Made by a program: the position numbers and the translations under genes
The notes under the pieces: model-generated
What the model was told of the DNA's origin: nothing
Seen by the model: only the letters and a program-made list of their open reading frames with translations
Databases searched by the model: none
In this document: positions 8,079 through 15,485 of the stretch, piece by piece
How the letters are laid out: each line of letters opens with the position of its first letter
Numbering within the stretch: position 1 is the stretch's first letter
DNA from: JAKQHY01 sp034429475
GTDB lineage: Bacteria > Chloroflexota > Anaerolineae > B4-G1 > SLSP01
Direction of reading: 5' to 3'
Assembly: GCA_034429475.1 (NCBI GenBank)
Contig: DAOUGD010000239.1
Coordinates: forward strand, 1 to 32,378
DNA: 32,378 nucleotides

Positions 8079-8810
8079 TTAGCGGCCCTCCACCAATGCC
8101 AACAGCTCGTTCTCTTTGAGTGGCGTGGTCACCTGCACCCAGCGCGCATTGAAATTCCCGCGTTCCCGGCCCCCATCAATGAGAATGGCGGTATACGGCG
8201 CCACCAGTTCTTCGGTCGGCGTGCCGGGATAGACCATAATGCCCTGGATGGTTTGCGGTTGATCGCTCGGCGTCCCGTCCAGGTACAAAGCCACGTCACC
8301 GCGGCGCGGCGCATCAAAAACGATCACGCGCATCCCACTTTTTACCAGGTCGCGGGCCAGCAGCGCAATGGCGGTCGAGACGCCCACGCCGCCGCGCACG
8401 CCCCACAAGCCGAGGCGCAATGTCGGCGCACGGCGTGGCAAATTCAGCACCGGCGCTGCCGGTGGGGGCACTGGTGGCGGCGCCGGGGGGCGTTGGACAG
8501 CCGGGGACGGGCGCTGCGTTGATGGTGTGCTTAAGGTGGCTTGATAGGCGGTCAACACCTGGTGGGCGTGCGACGGCGTCGTATAGCGCAACTGCGATAC
8601 AGCCACATCCGGCAATTCCGGGAAGGACGCCGGCAGCAGCACTACCTGGGCGTCAAACGCCGCGACCCCCTCGGCGACTTTATCGGCCTGCCACACTCCG
8701 CCCACGACGCGCACATGGGGAGTGCCTTGAATTTCCGCACAGAGCGCGTCGCCGGCGGCCTCGTCCACGGCGGCCAACAATACTCTCAGTCTGACCGGTG
8801 GGTTCGCCAT
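8079..8810 (-). CDS. CpaE-like protein with degenerate receiver domain and lysine-less P-loop (243 aa)
   Basis: The N-terminal domain (residues 8-80) resembles a response-regulator receiver (VLLAAVD at the start, VVLLPAS in the phosphate-site strand) but lacks the usual acidic cluster. A Pro-rich linker (about residues 98-120) joins it to a P-loop domain with GVRGGVGVST (residues 137-146), where Val replaces the catalytic lysine. The start ATG overlaps the upstream lipoprotein stop (TGATG); an in-frame TTG one codon earlier is less likely. With its neighbour it looks like a divided or partnered copy of CpaE. Probable role: spatial or regulatory control of the secretion machine. Confidence 0.72.
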   Translation of the reverse strand: MANPPVRLRVLLAAVDEAAGDALCAEIQGTPHVRVVGGVWQADKVAEGVAAFDAQVVLLPASFPELPDVAVSQLRYTTPSHAHQVLTAYQATLSTPSTQRPSPAVQRPPAPPPVPPPAAPVLNLPRRAPTLRLGLWGVRGGVGVSTAIALLARDLVKSGMRVIVFDAPRRGDVALYLDGTPSDQPQTIQGIMVYPGTPTEELVAPYTAILIDGGRERGNFNARWVQVTTPLKENELLALVEGR

Positions 8811-9331
8811 CAATCTAACTCCTGCGGCAACGAAACCAGAAAGCCTTGCGGATAACGCCAGGCCAGGCGCACCGGGCTTTGCACGGTAGCGACATCGAAC
8901 ACCAGGACGGCAGTCACGATAGCGCCCGGCGGAAGGGGAGCGGCCGGCAGCGTGTTGCCACCGCCGGTACGCAGGACAAACTCCGCGTGCAGTGACCGGG
9001 GGAATGCCGTGTCGGCGGCATCCAGCAGCACTAATTCACCCACTCCTAATTCCAATGGAGAACGTCCGGTGTTTTGTAGCGTGGCGGTGACCACGACGAA
9101 GCTCGTGCCCACGGGCGTCGTAGTAAAAGTCTCGTTGGTGATCAATTCCACCCGCTGCGCCCCGGTAATGGTAAGTTGCCCGGCCACTGGCGTGGGTGTC
9201 GCCACCACTAACGGCGATGTGGCCCAACCGGACGGCGGCACGCGCGCCGGCGCCAGCCCGGCGCACGCCGCTAACAGTAATCCGACGGCCAACATTCCCA
9301 ATATGACTAAGCCCCATTTTCCGGGTCTCAT
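8810..9331 (-). CDS. Lipoprotein with DUF4352-like domain
   Basis: The 173-residue protein has a type II signal peptide: MRPGKWG, a hydrophobic run, then lipobox LLAAC with the lipid cysteine at residue 23. A short T/P-rich spacer leads into an immunoglobulin-like domain whose strands (FVVVTATLQNTGRSPLELG, then ELVLLDAADTAF, then AVLVFDVA) resemble DUF4352/telokin-like domains. It is anchored outside the membrane. An in-frame ATG at 9352 would add seven residues encoded entirely by the heptad tract, so the inner ATG is preferred. Neither start has a strong Shine-Dalgarno. It may be an envelope accessory protein of the Tad machine. Confidence 0.75.
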   Translation of the reverse strand: MRPGKWGLVILGMLAVGLLLAACAGLAPARVPPSGWATSPLVVATPTPVAGQLTITGAQRVELITNETFTTTPVGTSFVVVTATLQNTGRSPLELGVGELVLLDAADTAFPRSLHAEFVLRTGGGNTLPAAPLPPGAIVTAVLVFDVATVQSPVRLAWRYPQGFLVSLPQELD

Positions 9332-9379
9332 CCTATTTCTTACCGCTTGCATCCTGCCGTCTATTTCCTACCTCCTATT
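9331..9379. repeat. Degenerate heptad tract at the end of the HerA-like gene
   Basis: Seven 7-bp units related to TCCTATT/TCCTACC/TCTTACC lie between the lipoprotein start and the stop of the HerA-like gene, which is inside the final unit. The tract is more degenerate than the others but keeps the 7-bp phase. Confidence 0.65.
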
Positions 9380-12300
9380 TCAGTAGCCCGTCCACTTGCG
9401 GCTGTAACGCCGTATGCACCTGCGCCCAGGTAGCGCGCTGTTGCGCAGCAATGCTGCCCGCGTTCTGTAACAACGTATCCAATTGGCGATCCGTGGGCGG
9501 TTCGATGCCCGAAATGTCGGGGAACAACACCGCCACGGGCTTTTGGCGTTCTTCGGCTGGTTTGGGCAAGCGTTTCCGCTTGAAAATCCCCGCGCCAACA
9601 GGCATATCCAACAGCTTGTCAAGTACCTGCGTCACGTCGTCCATCGCGCTGCGCCCCGGTCGGATGCCGAGCGCGGCGGCGGCAGTTTCGGCATCTTTCA
9701 GGGTGTTCACCCCCTGGGCAATGACGATCTTGGCGGAGCCGACGATGCCATCCGGTAAGCCCTCCCAATGCTGGGCTACGGTCAGCGCGTACAATCCATA
9801 CTTGCGCCCCCGGTCGGCGATGTTGTCCCACAGGCTGGCCGTCTTTTCGACGGTGGCTTCGGCCTCAGTCTTGTCGCCGCCGCTCATAATGACGTGAGCT
9901 TCTTCAAAGGCCAGCAAATGCCGGCGGGGGTGCAGGCTGCCTTGTTGCTTGATGGTGGCCTTGTACTGATTGGCCGCGTGCTGGTACGTCGCCATCCCCA
10001 GCAAGCCAATCACAAAGGATTTCAACATTTCATCATCGCCGAAGTCGCCTTCCAGGATGGTCACACCGTAGGGCCACAGCCAGTCGGCGACGTTGATCTG
10101 CCCTGGCTGTCCAAAGGCGGCATAGTGCAGGCCGCCGGGAGCAAACTCCTCCATCTTGTCCAGGATACGCTTGAGCACGCCGGGGGAGATGTTGTCCACC
10201 TGCTTGTTCTTGACCATTTCCGCGAAGACTAACTGCGCCTGGGCATAGAGATCGGACAAGGTGAGTTGCTGCGACTGAGCCGGATACCGGAACACGTCGC
10301 GGGACTCGTAGAGCTGGCGCAAAGATCGGCGCATTAGCGCCACTCCAGTCGCGCCGGTGGCATACGCCAGCGCCCAGCGTTTGGCGACGATGCCGATCCA
10401 CTCCGCCGGTTCGATGTAGGCGCTCGGAATCGCCACGGGATTGAAATGCAGGCCGTGGAAATCCGGGTCGGTGAGAGACATAAAGCGGAACTCGGTGGGC
10501 AGCACCAGGTGCGCCAACCGCCGCCACTCGCCGGTCGGGTCGAACACGGTCACGCCCAATGCCGGACGGCCGTCCGGCACGCAGACCTGTTGCGGTCCGG
10601 TCGTGGGCATCGGCAGTGGATCGCCATTGTCGGTCTCGCGCAGGCGATTGATCACCTGGCTGGCCAGGTAGATGGCACTGTTCGATTTGCCGCTGCCGGA
10701 AGCTCCGACAATCAGCATGTGCATCAAGTCTTGGGGGGCGAGCCGGGCCACCAGGTCGGTCGTGGCGTCGGTGGTGGGCGAAATCTGCAAGCCCAACTCA
10801 ATCTCGCCGGGACTGCGGTCGAGACCCAGCACATCCGGCCAGCCTTTGAGGCTGGCGCTGCTGCCGCCCTTGCCCTCCACGCGCACGGGATGCACCAGCG
10901 GCGCAACTTCGTTGCTGGTCATGCCTTGTTGGAACGCAAAGGGATGTAGTGGGTTATTCTCGCGGCGTTCGTCGAAGACAAAGCGGGTCGCGGCGTGCCA
11001 CAGCGCCGGATCGCCGGTGATGACGGTCACGGGGGTGACTACTTCTTCTTCGCGCCAGGCAGAGACGACGGCGCCGACGAGACGTTCCAACGTCAAAGCA
11101 TCGGGGGCCAGCAACACGGTTTGCACGCGGAAGAAGCCGGTGTCGCGTCCCCGGTTCAGGCGTTGCACCTGCTGGTCGAGCAGATTGGCCAGGGTTTGGT
11201 ACATCGCGTTGAGCGTCTGGCGGGAAACGCCGAGACCGATGAACAGGCCCGCACCGGATGGCCCGGCGTAGCCGCGCGTGACGGTGGTGGACGCGCCGGC
11301 AAATGTGCCGGTCTCCGCACCTTGCGAAGCCGCCTGGTTGCGGGCGTAGCTGTCGGCGGCGGTCAACTGTTCCTGCTGGGAACGCAGGTCGCCCTGATCG
11401 GCGGATTGGCGGTTTTGCCAACCGCTCTGATCCTCGCTACGCCAGCCGGACTCGTTGCGGTCGGTAGTCCGCTGTACGTCACTGTCGGTGACGATCTGAT
11501 CTTGTTGGGATAAGTGCCCCTGCCGCTGCCCGGTTTCGTCGTAAGTGCCGGCATACGACTTCATATACAGTTGACTGGCCTGGGTTTGTTCCGCAGTTTG
11601 CTGCCGCCAATCGCTGTCCTGGGCTACCTGGCTTTGCCAGGTGCGGTCAGTATCACGGTCGGTATGGTGCTGGTCACTGTAGTTCTCACCGTAGTTGTAG
11701 GTGGTGTTGGTTTGCCGGCTGCCGCTCCCGCTACGCCACTCGGAACCGGAGGTGGCTTCGGAGCCGCCCCAGGTGCGGGTAGTGGCGTCCTGACTCTGCC
11801 CGGCGTTGGCGTATGCGGTATCGCGGTTGTCGTAGCCGCTGCCGTGGTTCATCTCCCCCACGTTTTGCTCGGTGTAGCTATCGCCGCTGCGCTCGGCGGC
11901 GCTGATCTGGCGCGCATCCCCGTGAGTCGCCTGCACCACGGCGCTTTCCTGCACCCCCGATCCCATGGCGACCAGCCCGGCGCTCTCGGACTGGCGCGCT
12001 TCAGTTTGGTGGTTGAAATGCGTATCCCGCACGTCGCTCTGCCCGCCGGTACGGTACTCCTCGGTGGTTTGGCGTCCGGTAACTTCCATTCCGCCAGTGT
12101 GATAGTCTGTGTCCCGGCTCTGATCCCCGCCCTCGCTGAAAGTGCGGGTGGTCTCTGACCCTTCGCTGCCGCCCCAGGATTTGCTGCTGCCAAAATTGGC
12201 GCCCTCGCTGAAGCTATATTGCTGATTTTCGTTGCGGAAGCCATTCCCGGCGCGATACCCCTGGGTACTTTCGTCAATGCTATCGTGGGTCTGCGACTGG

Positions 12301-13409
12301 CCAGTCTCGGTAGTGTGGGTTTGGCGGTCGCCGGTCTGCTGTACTTGGCGGCTGTCCTGGGTGCGCAGCGCGCCCTGATCTACGCCCGTGAACGACTTGT
12401 GCTGGATGTATTGCTCGGTGTAGTCGCGCTGTAAGTCTACTTGTTCCTCGGCGTGGGAAACCGTGTGTTCCTCGACGTGGCTGCCGCCGCGGTAATTGCT
12501 GTCGGTGTGCCCGGCAAAGGATTCCTGGCTGGCGCTGGTGCGGTTCCAGGTGGCGTGCGCCTGCTGGCGGCTGGCGGCCAGTTCCTCAGCCTGGGATTCC
12601 AGCACGGTGCGCCGCTCGACGTGGCTGATGCCGGTGGATCGCACGTTCTGCTGCATCACGGCGCTCAAGGGTGTGAGTAGGGAACCGGGGCTGATGGAGA
12701 TGTTCAGGCTATCGCTGCCCTTCACCTGGCTGGCGAACCGCGAAAGTTCCTCGGCAGTAGCCCGCAGTAAGGCGGTGATTTCCAGGGCCGCATACGGGGC
12801 TAAGGTACACTGGATGGCAAAGGGTACATCTTCCAGGCCGGCGACGATGGTTTCCAGTTGTTCCTGGGCGTCAGCGGCCACGAGTTGGCCGATCCCGTCA
12901 GTGCTGACGGCCCCCGAAGTCATCCGGCGCACTGGCTGGCCTAACAAGGCGGCGACGTGCCGGCAATTGAGCAAGTGGTAGTAGTAGGCCGTGGCCTCCG
13001 GCACAGTCAGGGGTGAGATGACGGACTTGCGGTAGCGGCCTTTGAGCGCCGTCACCAGGCGGGCAGAACCAGCCTCGGCCAGCGCCAGAGCCGTGTCGCG
13101 GTCGGGGTGGACGGCGCGGCTGCCGTAGAGTTGGAGCAGACCCCAATCGGTGACGTTGGCGAGGGAGTAGACGGCGGCGGTATTGCGGACGTCGCGGGGG
13201 TCGTACAGGGTGCTCACCACGTCGTCGGCGAGGTCCAGGTGCGAGCGCAGCGCCCGCGCCTGGCGGCGCAGGATGCGGAAGAAGTACGGCGCCCACGCCA
13301 CCCACGTCCCGTCCGGGGCGCGCGTCACGTAGGCCCGCAGCGTCGTCTGCCCGGCATCCAGCACCAGGTCAAAGTCGGAATCAACGCCGTTTGAGTTGGT
13401 CAAGGACAT
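9375..13409 (-). CDS. HerA/FtsK-type ATPase with a giant low-complexity insert (1344 aa)
   Basis: This is a very large ATPase of the HerA/DUF87/VirB4-like class. Residues 1 to about 270 form an N-terminal domain. Roughly 280-705 is a hydrophilic region rich in S, T, G, Q, D, E and R with scattered aromatics and recurring units such as WGGSE, FSEGG and YRTGG. The ATPase follows, with Walker A GASGSGKS (902-909), Walker B LLAFEEA (E1169, E1170) and a late sensor region. Such motors pump DNA or proteins through membranes; in this operon a secretion role with the Tad machine is inferred. The start ATG at 13409 gives a 29-base overlap with the upstream gene; a longer start at 13475 would overlap by 95 bases. 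Confidence 0.82.
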   Translation of the reverse strand: MSLTNSNGVDSDFDLVLDAGQTTLRAYVTRAPDGTWVAWAPYFFRILRRQARALRSHLDLADDVVSTLYDPRDVRNTAAVYSLANVTDWGLLQLYGSRAVHPDRDTALALAEAGSARLVTALKGRYRKSVISPLTVPEATAYYYHLLNCRHVAALLGQPVRRMTSGAVSTDGIGQLVAADAQEQLETIVAGLEDVPFAIQCTLAPYAALEITALLRATAEELSRFASQVKGSDSLNISISPGSLLTPLSAVMQQNVRSTGISHVERRTVLESQAEELAASRQQAHATWNRTSASQESFAGHTDSNYRGGSHVEEHTVSHAEEQVDLQRDYTEQYIQHKSFTGVDQGALRTQDSRQVQQTGDRQTHTTETGQSQTHDSIDESTQGYRAGNGFRNENQQYSFSEGANFGSSKSWGGSEGSETTRTFSEGGDQSRDTDYHTGGMEVTGRQTTEEYRTGGQSDVRDTHFNHQTEARQSESAGLVAMGSGVQESAVVQATHGDARQISAAERSGDSYTEQNVGEMNHGSGYDNRDTAYANAGQSQDATTRTWGGSEATSGSEWRSGSGSRQTNTTYNYGENYSDQHHTDRDTDRTWQSQVAQDSDWRQQTAEQTQASQLYMKSYAGTYDETGQRQGHLSQQDQIVTDSDVQRTTDRNESGWRSEDQSGWQNRQSADQGDLRSQQEQLTAADSYARNQAASQGAETGTFAGASTTVTRGYAGPSGAGLFIGLGVSRQTLNAMYQTLANLLDQQVQRLNRGRDTGFFRVQTVLLAPDALTLERLVGAVVSAWREEEVVTPVTVITGDPALWHAATRFVFDERRENNPLHPFAFQQGMTSNEVAPLVHPVRVEGKGGSSASLKGWPDVLGLDRSPGEIELGLQISPTTDATTDLVARLAPQDLMHMLIVGASGSGKSNSAIYLASQVINRLRETDNGDPLPMPTTGPQQVCVPDGRPALGVTVFDPTGEWRRLAHLVLPTEFRFMSLTDPDFHGLHFNPVAIPSAYIEPAEWIGIVAKRWALAYATGATGVALMRRSLRQLYESRDVFRYPAQSQQLTLSDLYAQAQLVFAEMVKNKQVDNISPGVLKRILDKMEEFAPGGLHYAAFGQPGQINVADWLWPYGVTILEGDFGDDEMLKSFVIGLLGMATYQHAANQYKATIKQQGSLHPRRHLLAFEEAHVIMSGGDKTEAEATVEKTASLWDNIADRGRKYGLYALTVAQHWEGLPDGIVGSAKIVIAQGVNTLKDAETAAAALGIRPGRSAMDDVTQVLDKLLDMPVGAGIFKRKRLPKPAEERQKPVAVLFPDISGIEPPTDRQLDTLLQNAGSIAAQQRATWAQVHTALQPQVDGLLK

Positions 13410-13788
13410 CCTCACTGCGCGCGCGCGGCCCAAATAGCGGGCCGGTGCGTTCCCAGAAAATGAAGCGGATGACATACACGAGGTAACCCAGGTAGGTGAC
13501 GCCGGCCAGCCCCAAAGCCCACAGGGCGAAGCTGTAGAGCATTGCGCCTTCCGGGTCGGGCGTGTCGGCGGAGAGTACGGCCAGCACCTTGTAGATCAGT
13601 GCTAGTGCGGAAGACACACCGATCAACCCCAGGACGTAGGGCGTGGTTTCGCCCTGGTCATTGGGTCTCTGGTAGCGCAACAGCGCCGCGACCGGGAAGG
13701 CCGTGGCCAGCACCCATTGAAAGCCCGTGGGCAACACGGCCAGGGCTAACAGGTGGAACAGGGTAACAACAATGAAGCGCGCGTCCAT
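13381..13788 (-). CDS. Four-helix membrane protein, first gene of the Tad operon (135 aa)
   Basis: The first 120 residues are mostly hydrophobic, with helices near residues 4-22, 24-38, 49-73 and 82-113, and end in a charged tail (RARSEDVLDQLKRR). I do not recognise the family. Size and position just before a VirB4/HerA-like ATPase recall small membrane partners of secretion ATPases (VirB3/PrgI-like), but no motif proves that. AGGAG sits five bases before the ATG, directly downstream of two tandem terminators, so expression probably depends on read-through or antitermination. Confidence 0.7.
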   Translation of the reverse strand: MDARFIVVTLFHLLALAVLPTGFQWVLATAFPVAALLRYQRPNDQGETTPYVLGLIGVSSALALIYKVLAVLSADTPDPEGAMLYSFALWALGLAGVTYLGYLVYVIRFIFWERTGPLFGPRARSEDVLDQLKRR

Positions 13789-13810
13789 ATAACTCCTAGA
13801 TTTAAAAGCA

Positions 13811-13857
13811 AAAAAGGGAAGTGACGCCCGATCTGCGATTAGACATCACTCCCCCTT
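13811..13857 (-). terminator. Second of two tandem terminator hairpins before the Tad operon
   Basis: On the minus strand an imperfect stem (AAGGGGGAGTGATG against CGTCACTTCCCTT, one bulge) is followed by a T-rich run (TTTTTTGCTTTT). It ends only about 15 bases before the Shine-Dalgarno of the 13788 gene. Its 5' arm begins with the same 16-bp word, GGGAATTAAGGGGGAG, as the first terminator. Confidence 0.6.
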
Positions 13858-13866
13858 AATTCCCAA

Positions 13867-13878
13867 TGTTGGCCAACA
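13867..13878. promoter_or_regulatory. 12-bp perfect palindrome between the terminators
   Basis: TGTTGGCCAACA is a perfect palindrome lying between the two terminator hairpins. It could be a protein operator or just part of the duplicated terminator unit. There is no further evidence. Confidence 0.3.
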
Positions 13879-13914
13879 AAAAGGGGGAGATACCTATTTA
13901 GGTATCTCCCCCTT
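13875..13914 (-). terminator. First tandem terminator, 16-bp perfect stem
   Basis: The arms at 13881-13896 and 13899-13914 are perfectly complementary (AAGGGGGAGATACCTA and its reverse complement). On the minus strand they are followed directly by TTTTTGTT. This is a strong intrinsic terminator for leftward transcription from phoU or from the promoter at 14055-14083. Confidence 0.85.
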
Positions 13915-14048
13915 AATTCCCGATTGGGCGAGCACAGCGGCGAAACTCTGCGCTCCTGACTGATCTCGCCAAAGCGAGACTCCCGGCCCTTTGCGGCGGC
14001 GGGACTTCCGTAGCGATATTTAACTGGTTTATGACTTAACTGCGATTT
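13875..14048 (-). ncRNA. Candidate structured leader RNA or stand-alone small RNA upstream of the Tad operon
   Basis: A transcript from the promoter at 14055-14083 would run about 170 bases to the first terminator. It can fold into two adjacent hairpins, at 13964-13979 (TCTCGC/GCGAGA) and 13930-13955 (GAGCACAG paired with CTGCGCTC, one G-U), closed by GGGC/GCCC and TCCCG/CGGGA helices into a junction. The promoter, junction, terminator and coding-gene order is typical of transcription-attenuating riboswitches. I cannot assign it to a known class. If it is not a leader, it is a small RNA gene with its own promoter and terminator. Confidence 0.4.
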
Positions 14049-14054
14049 TAGGTT

Positions 14055-14083
14055 ATATTACCATATACCGAAAATTGTGTCAA
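14055..14083 (-). promoter_or_regulatory. Sigma70-like promoter upstream of the leader
   Basis: The -35 box is a perfect TTGACA (14083-14078), the spacer is 17 bases, and the -10 is TAATAT (14060-14055). It reads leftwards, with a start expected near 14048. The local sequence is AT-rich, unlike the flanks. Its -35 box lies four bases from the direct repeat that bounds the MITE-like element. Confidence 0.7.
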
Positions 14084-14086
14084 GTT

Positions 14087-14096
14087 GATGTAGAAC
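14087..14096. repeat. Left 10-bp flanking direct repeat of the MITE-like element
   Basis: GATGTAGAAC here is repeated exactly at 14239-14248, on the other side of the element, as expected for a target-site duplication. Confidence 0.65.
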
Positions 14097-14238
14097 TAGG
14101 GCTATCGCATTAGGGGCATTTTTAGGGCCAAAGTGGGGAACACAAACCTTATCCATCCCCACAGTGGTGGCAGCTATCGCTGATATAGCCGTTATCTTCC
14201 CCTTAGTGGGATGGAAATATCCAAATGCGACTACCCTG
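14097..14238. mobile_element. MITE-like element (142 bp) with imperfect terminal inverted repeats
   Basis: The ends are inverted repeats: AGGGCTATCGCATTAGG on the left and, read inward from the right, AGGGTAGTCGCATTTGG (13 of 17 identical). Inside is a nested palindrome: CCATCCC/GGGATGG arms around GCTAT/ATAGC. It has no reading frame. With the 10-bp flanking repeats this is the signature of a non-autonomous transposable element. The repeat length would suit a family such as ISAs1, known for 8-10-bp duplications, but I cannot confirm the family. It sits between phoU and the Tad promoter. Confidence 0.6.
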
Positions 14239-14248
14239 GATGTAGAAC
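14239..14248. repeat. Right 10-bp flanking direct repeat of the MITE-like element
   Basis: Exact copy of GATGTAGAAC at 14087-14096. The rest of the stretch to the phoU end (14249-14299) shows no gene and no clear terminator. Confidence 0.65.
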
Positions 14249-14299
14249 GTAACGTATCCTACGAAGCCCAGCCATCCCCTTGATCTCCCCAGTACACAC

Positions 14300-14995
14300 T
14301 CAGTCTTTCGGAACGAAGGTGTGCAGTGTCACGCCGCCATTGAACTCTGCTAACTCACCGGTGACGGTGAACAGAATCCGCTCGCAGATATTCGACACCC
14401 GGTCGGCGGCGCGTTCCAGGTTGTGGGCGGCCCACAGCAGGTAGTTGGCCTGCTCCAGGCACGTCGGGTCGGCCAGGATGTAGGTGATCAACTCCCGGTA
14501 GACCTGGTTGTACAGGGCATCCACCTCGTCGTCCAGCGCCGGGAGCGCGCGCGCGGTATCCACGTCCCGCCGCACGAAGGCGTCCAGAGAGCGCCGCAGC
14601 ATCGCCAACGCTTTCTCCGCCATCAACGGGATGTCAATCAGGGGTTTGAGCAGCGGCCCTTCCCCAATCAGCAGGTTGATTTTGGCGATCCCTTTGGCAT
14701 AGTCGCCGATGCGCTCCAACTCGGTGGCGATCTCCAGGATGGCGGCCAGTTCCCGCAAGTCCCGCGCCACCGGCTGCTGCAAAGCGATCAGCGTCAAGGT
14801 GGCTTCTTCCAGGGCGTAGCGCCGGGCGTTGATGTCGGTATCGTGGGCGATCAGCCAGCGGGACTTTTCGAGGTCGCGCCGCTTGAGCGACTCGACGGAT
14901 AGCAGCAGCGCCTCCTCGACCATGCTGCCCAGCAATAACACCTGATCCTCCAGGTGATGCAATTCGCGTTCAAACGTCTCGCGCGGTTTCGTCAT
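14300..14995 (-). CDS. phoU: PhoU phosphate-signalling regulator
   Basis: The 231-residue all-helical protein has two PhoU repeats. The first spans about residues 5-115, with ELHHLEDQVLLLGSMVEEAL and LRELAAILEIATELERIGDYAKGIAK. The second, from about 125, has YRELITYILADPTCLEQANYLLWAAHNLERAADRVSNICE. The E-(L/R)-x-x-D motifs that bind metal clusters are present in both repeats. PhoU links the Pst transporter to the PhoR/PhoB kinase pair and limits uptake. The start ATG follows GAGGAGAGGTAGCT; longer frames upstream lie antisense to arsC. It is the last gene of the pst operon; no PhoR or PhoB is in the window. Confidence 0.93.
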   Translation of the reverse strand: MTKPRETFERELHHLEDQVLLLGSMVEEALLLSVESLKRRDLEKSRWLIAHDTDINARRYALEEATLTLIALQQPVARDLRELAAILEIATELERIGDYAKGIAKINLLIGEGPLLKPLIDIPLMAEKALAMLRRSLDAFVRRDVDTARALPALDDEVDALYNQVYRELITYILADPTCLEQANYLLWAAHNLERAADRVSNICERILFTVTGELAEFNGGVTLHTFVPKD

Positions 14996-15012
14996 AGCTA
15001 CCTCTCCTCGTT

Positions 15013-15468
15013 TCAAACTTGAAAAGTCAATCCCCCGGCCGGCGCCGGCGTCCAATTCTTCAGGTACGGCAACACTTGCTCCCGGATTGCCTCCCGTACC
15101 TGGCGGAAGATTTGCATCTTGGCCGCGTCGCCGCCCTCGGCGGCGGCCGGGTCGGGGAAGCCCATGTGAACGAGTTGCCCCTGGCCCAGCCACGTCGGGC
15201 AATTCTGCGCGGCGTGGTCACAGACGGTCATCACCAGGTCGAAATCCAGCCCCACAAAGCCGTCCAGGGATTTGCTCCATTGCTCGGAAGCGTCAATGCC
15301 CAACTCCGCCAACGCCTGCACGGCCAGCGGATGGACGTGGCCGGCCGGCTGCGTGCCGGCGGAAAAGGCCGCCCATGACGCCCCCAGGAAGTGGTTGACC
15401 ACCCCCTCCGCCATCTGGCTCCGCGCCGAATTGCCCGTGCAGAGAAATAACACTCGCTTTTTGTTCAC
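15013..15468 (-). CDS. arsC: Arsenate reductase / low-molecular-weight phosphatase-fold protein
   Basis: The 151-residue protein starts at a GTG with AAAGGAG seven bases upstream. It has the P-loop C-T-G-N-S-A-R (C10 to R16), then C83 and C90 in VCDHAAQNCP, and the aspartate in FPDP. This cysteine triad at 10/83/90 matches the thioredoxin-coupled ArsC family (10/82/89 in the plasmid pI258 enzyme) and separates it from plain tyrosine phosphatases. It would reduce arsenate to arsenite in the cytoplasm. Lying between pstB and phoU, it would be made when phosphate, and thus adventitious arsenate, is imported. No arsenite efflux gene is visible here. Confidence 0.85.
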   Translation of the reverse strand: MNKKRVLFLCTGNSARSQMAEGVVNHFLGASWAAFSAGTQPAGHVHPLAVQALAELGIDASEQWSKSLDGFVGLDFDLVMTVCDHAAQNCPTWLGQGQLVHMGFPDPAAAEGGDAAKMQIFRQVREAIREQVLPYLKNWTPAPAGGLTFQV

Positions 15469-15485
15469 TATTGTGCTCCTTTGCG

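Noticed and set aside
13410..13475. Longer start for the HerA-like ATPase at 13475.
   Set aside because: It would overlap the upstream membrane-protein gene by 95 bases through its last helix codons. The ATG at 13409 is more economical, though it also lacks a strong Shine-Dalgarno.
13802..13846. A 14-codon frame with ATG just after a G-rich stretch in the leader (possible leader peptide).
   Set aside because: It lies wholly within the second terminator hairpin and its T-run, and the Shine-Dalgarno spacing is too short.
13930..14030. Possible c-di-GMP-I (GEMM) riboswitch, because the leader contains CGCAAAG and CAGTCAGG-like words in the right order.
   Set aside because: The GNRA-capped 5' hairpin is not evident, and two hairpins follow CGCAAAG where one is expected. 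Kept as an unassigned structured leader.
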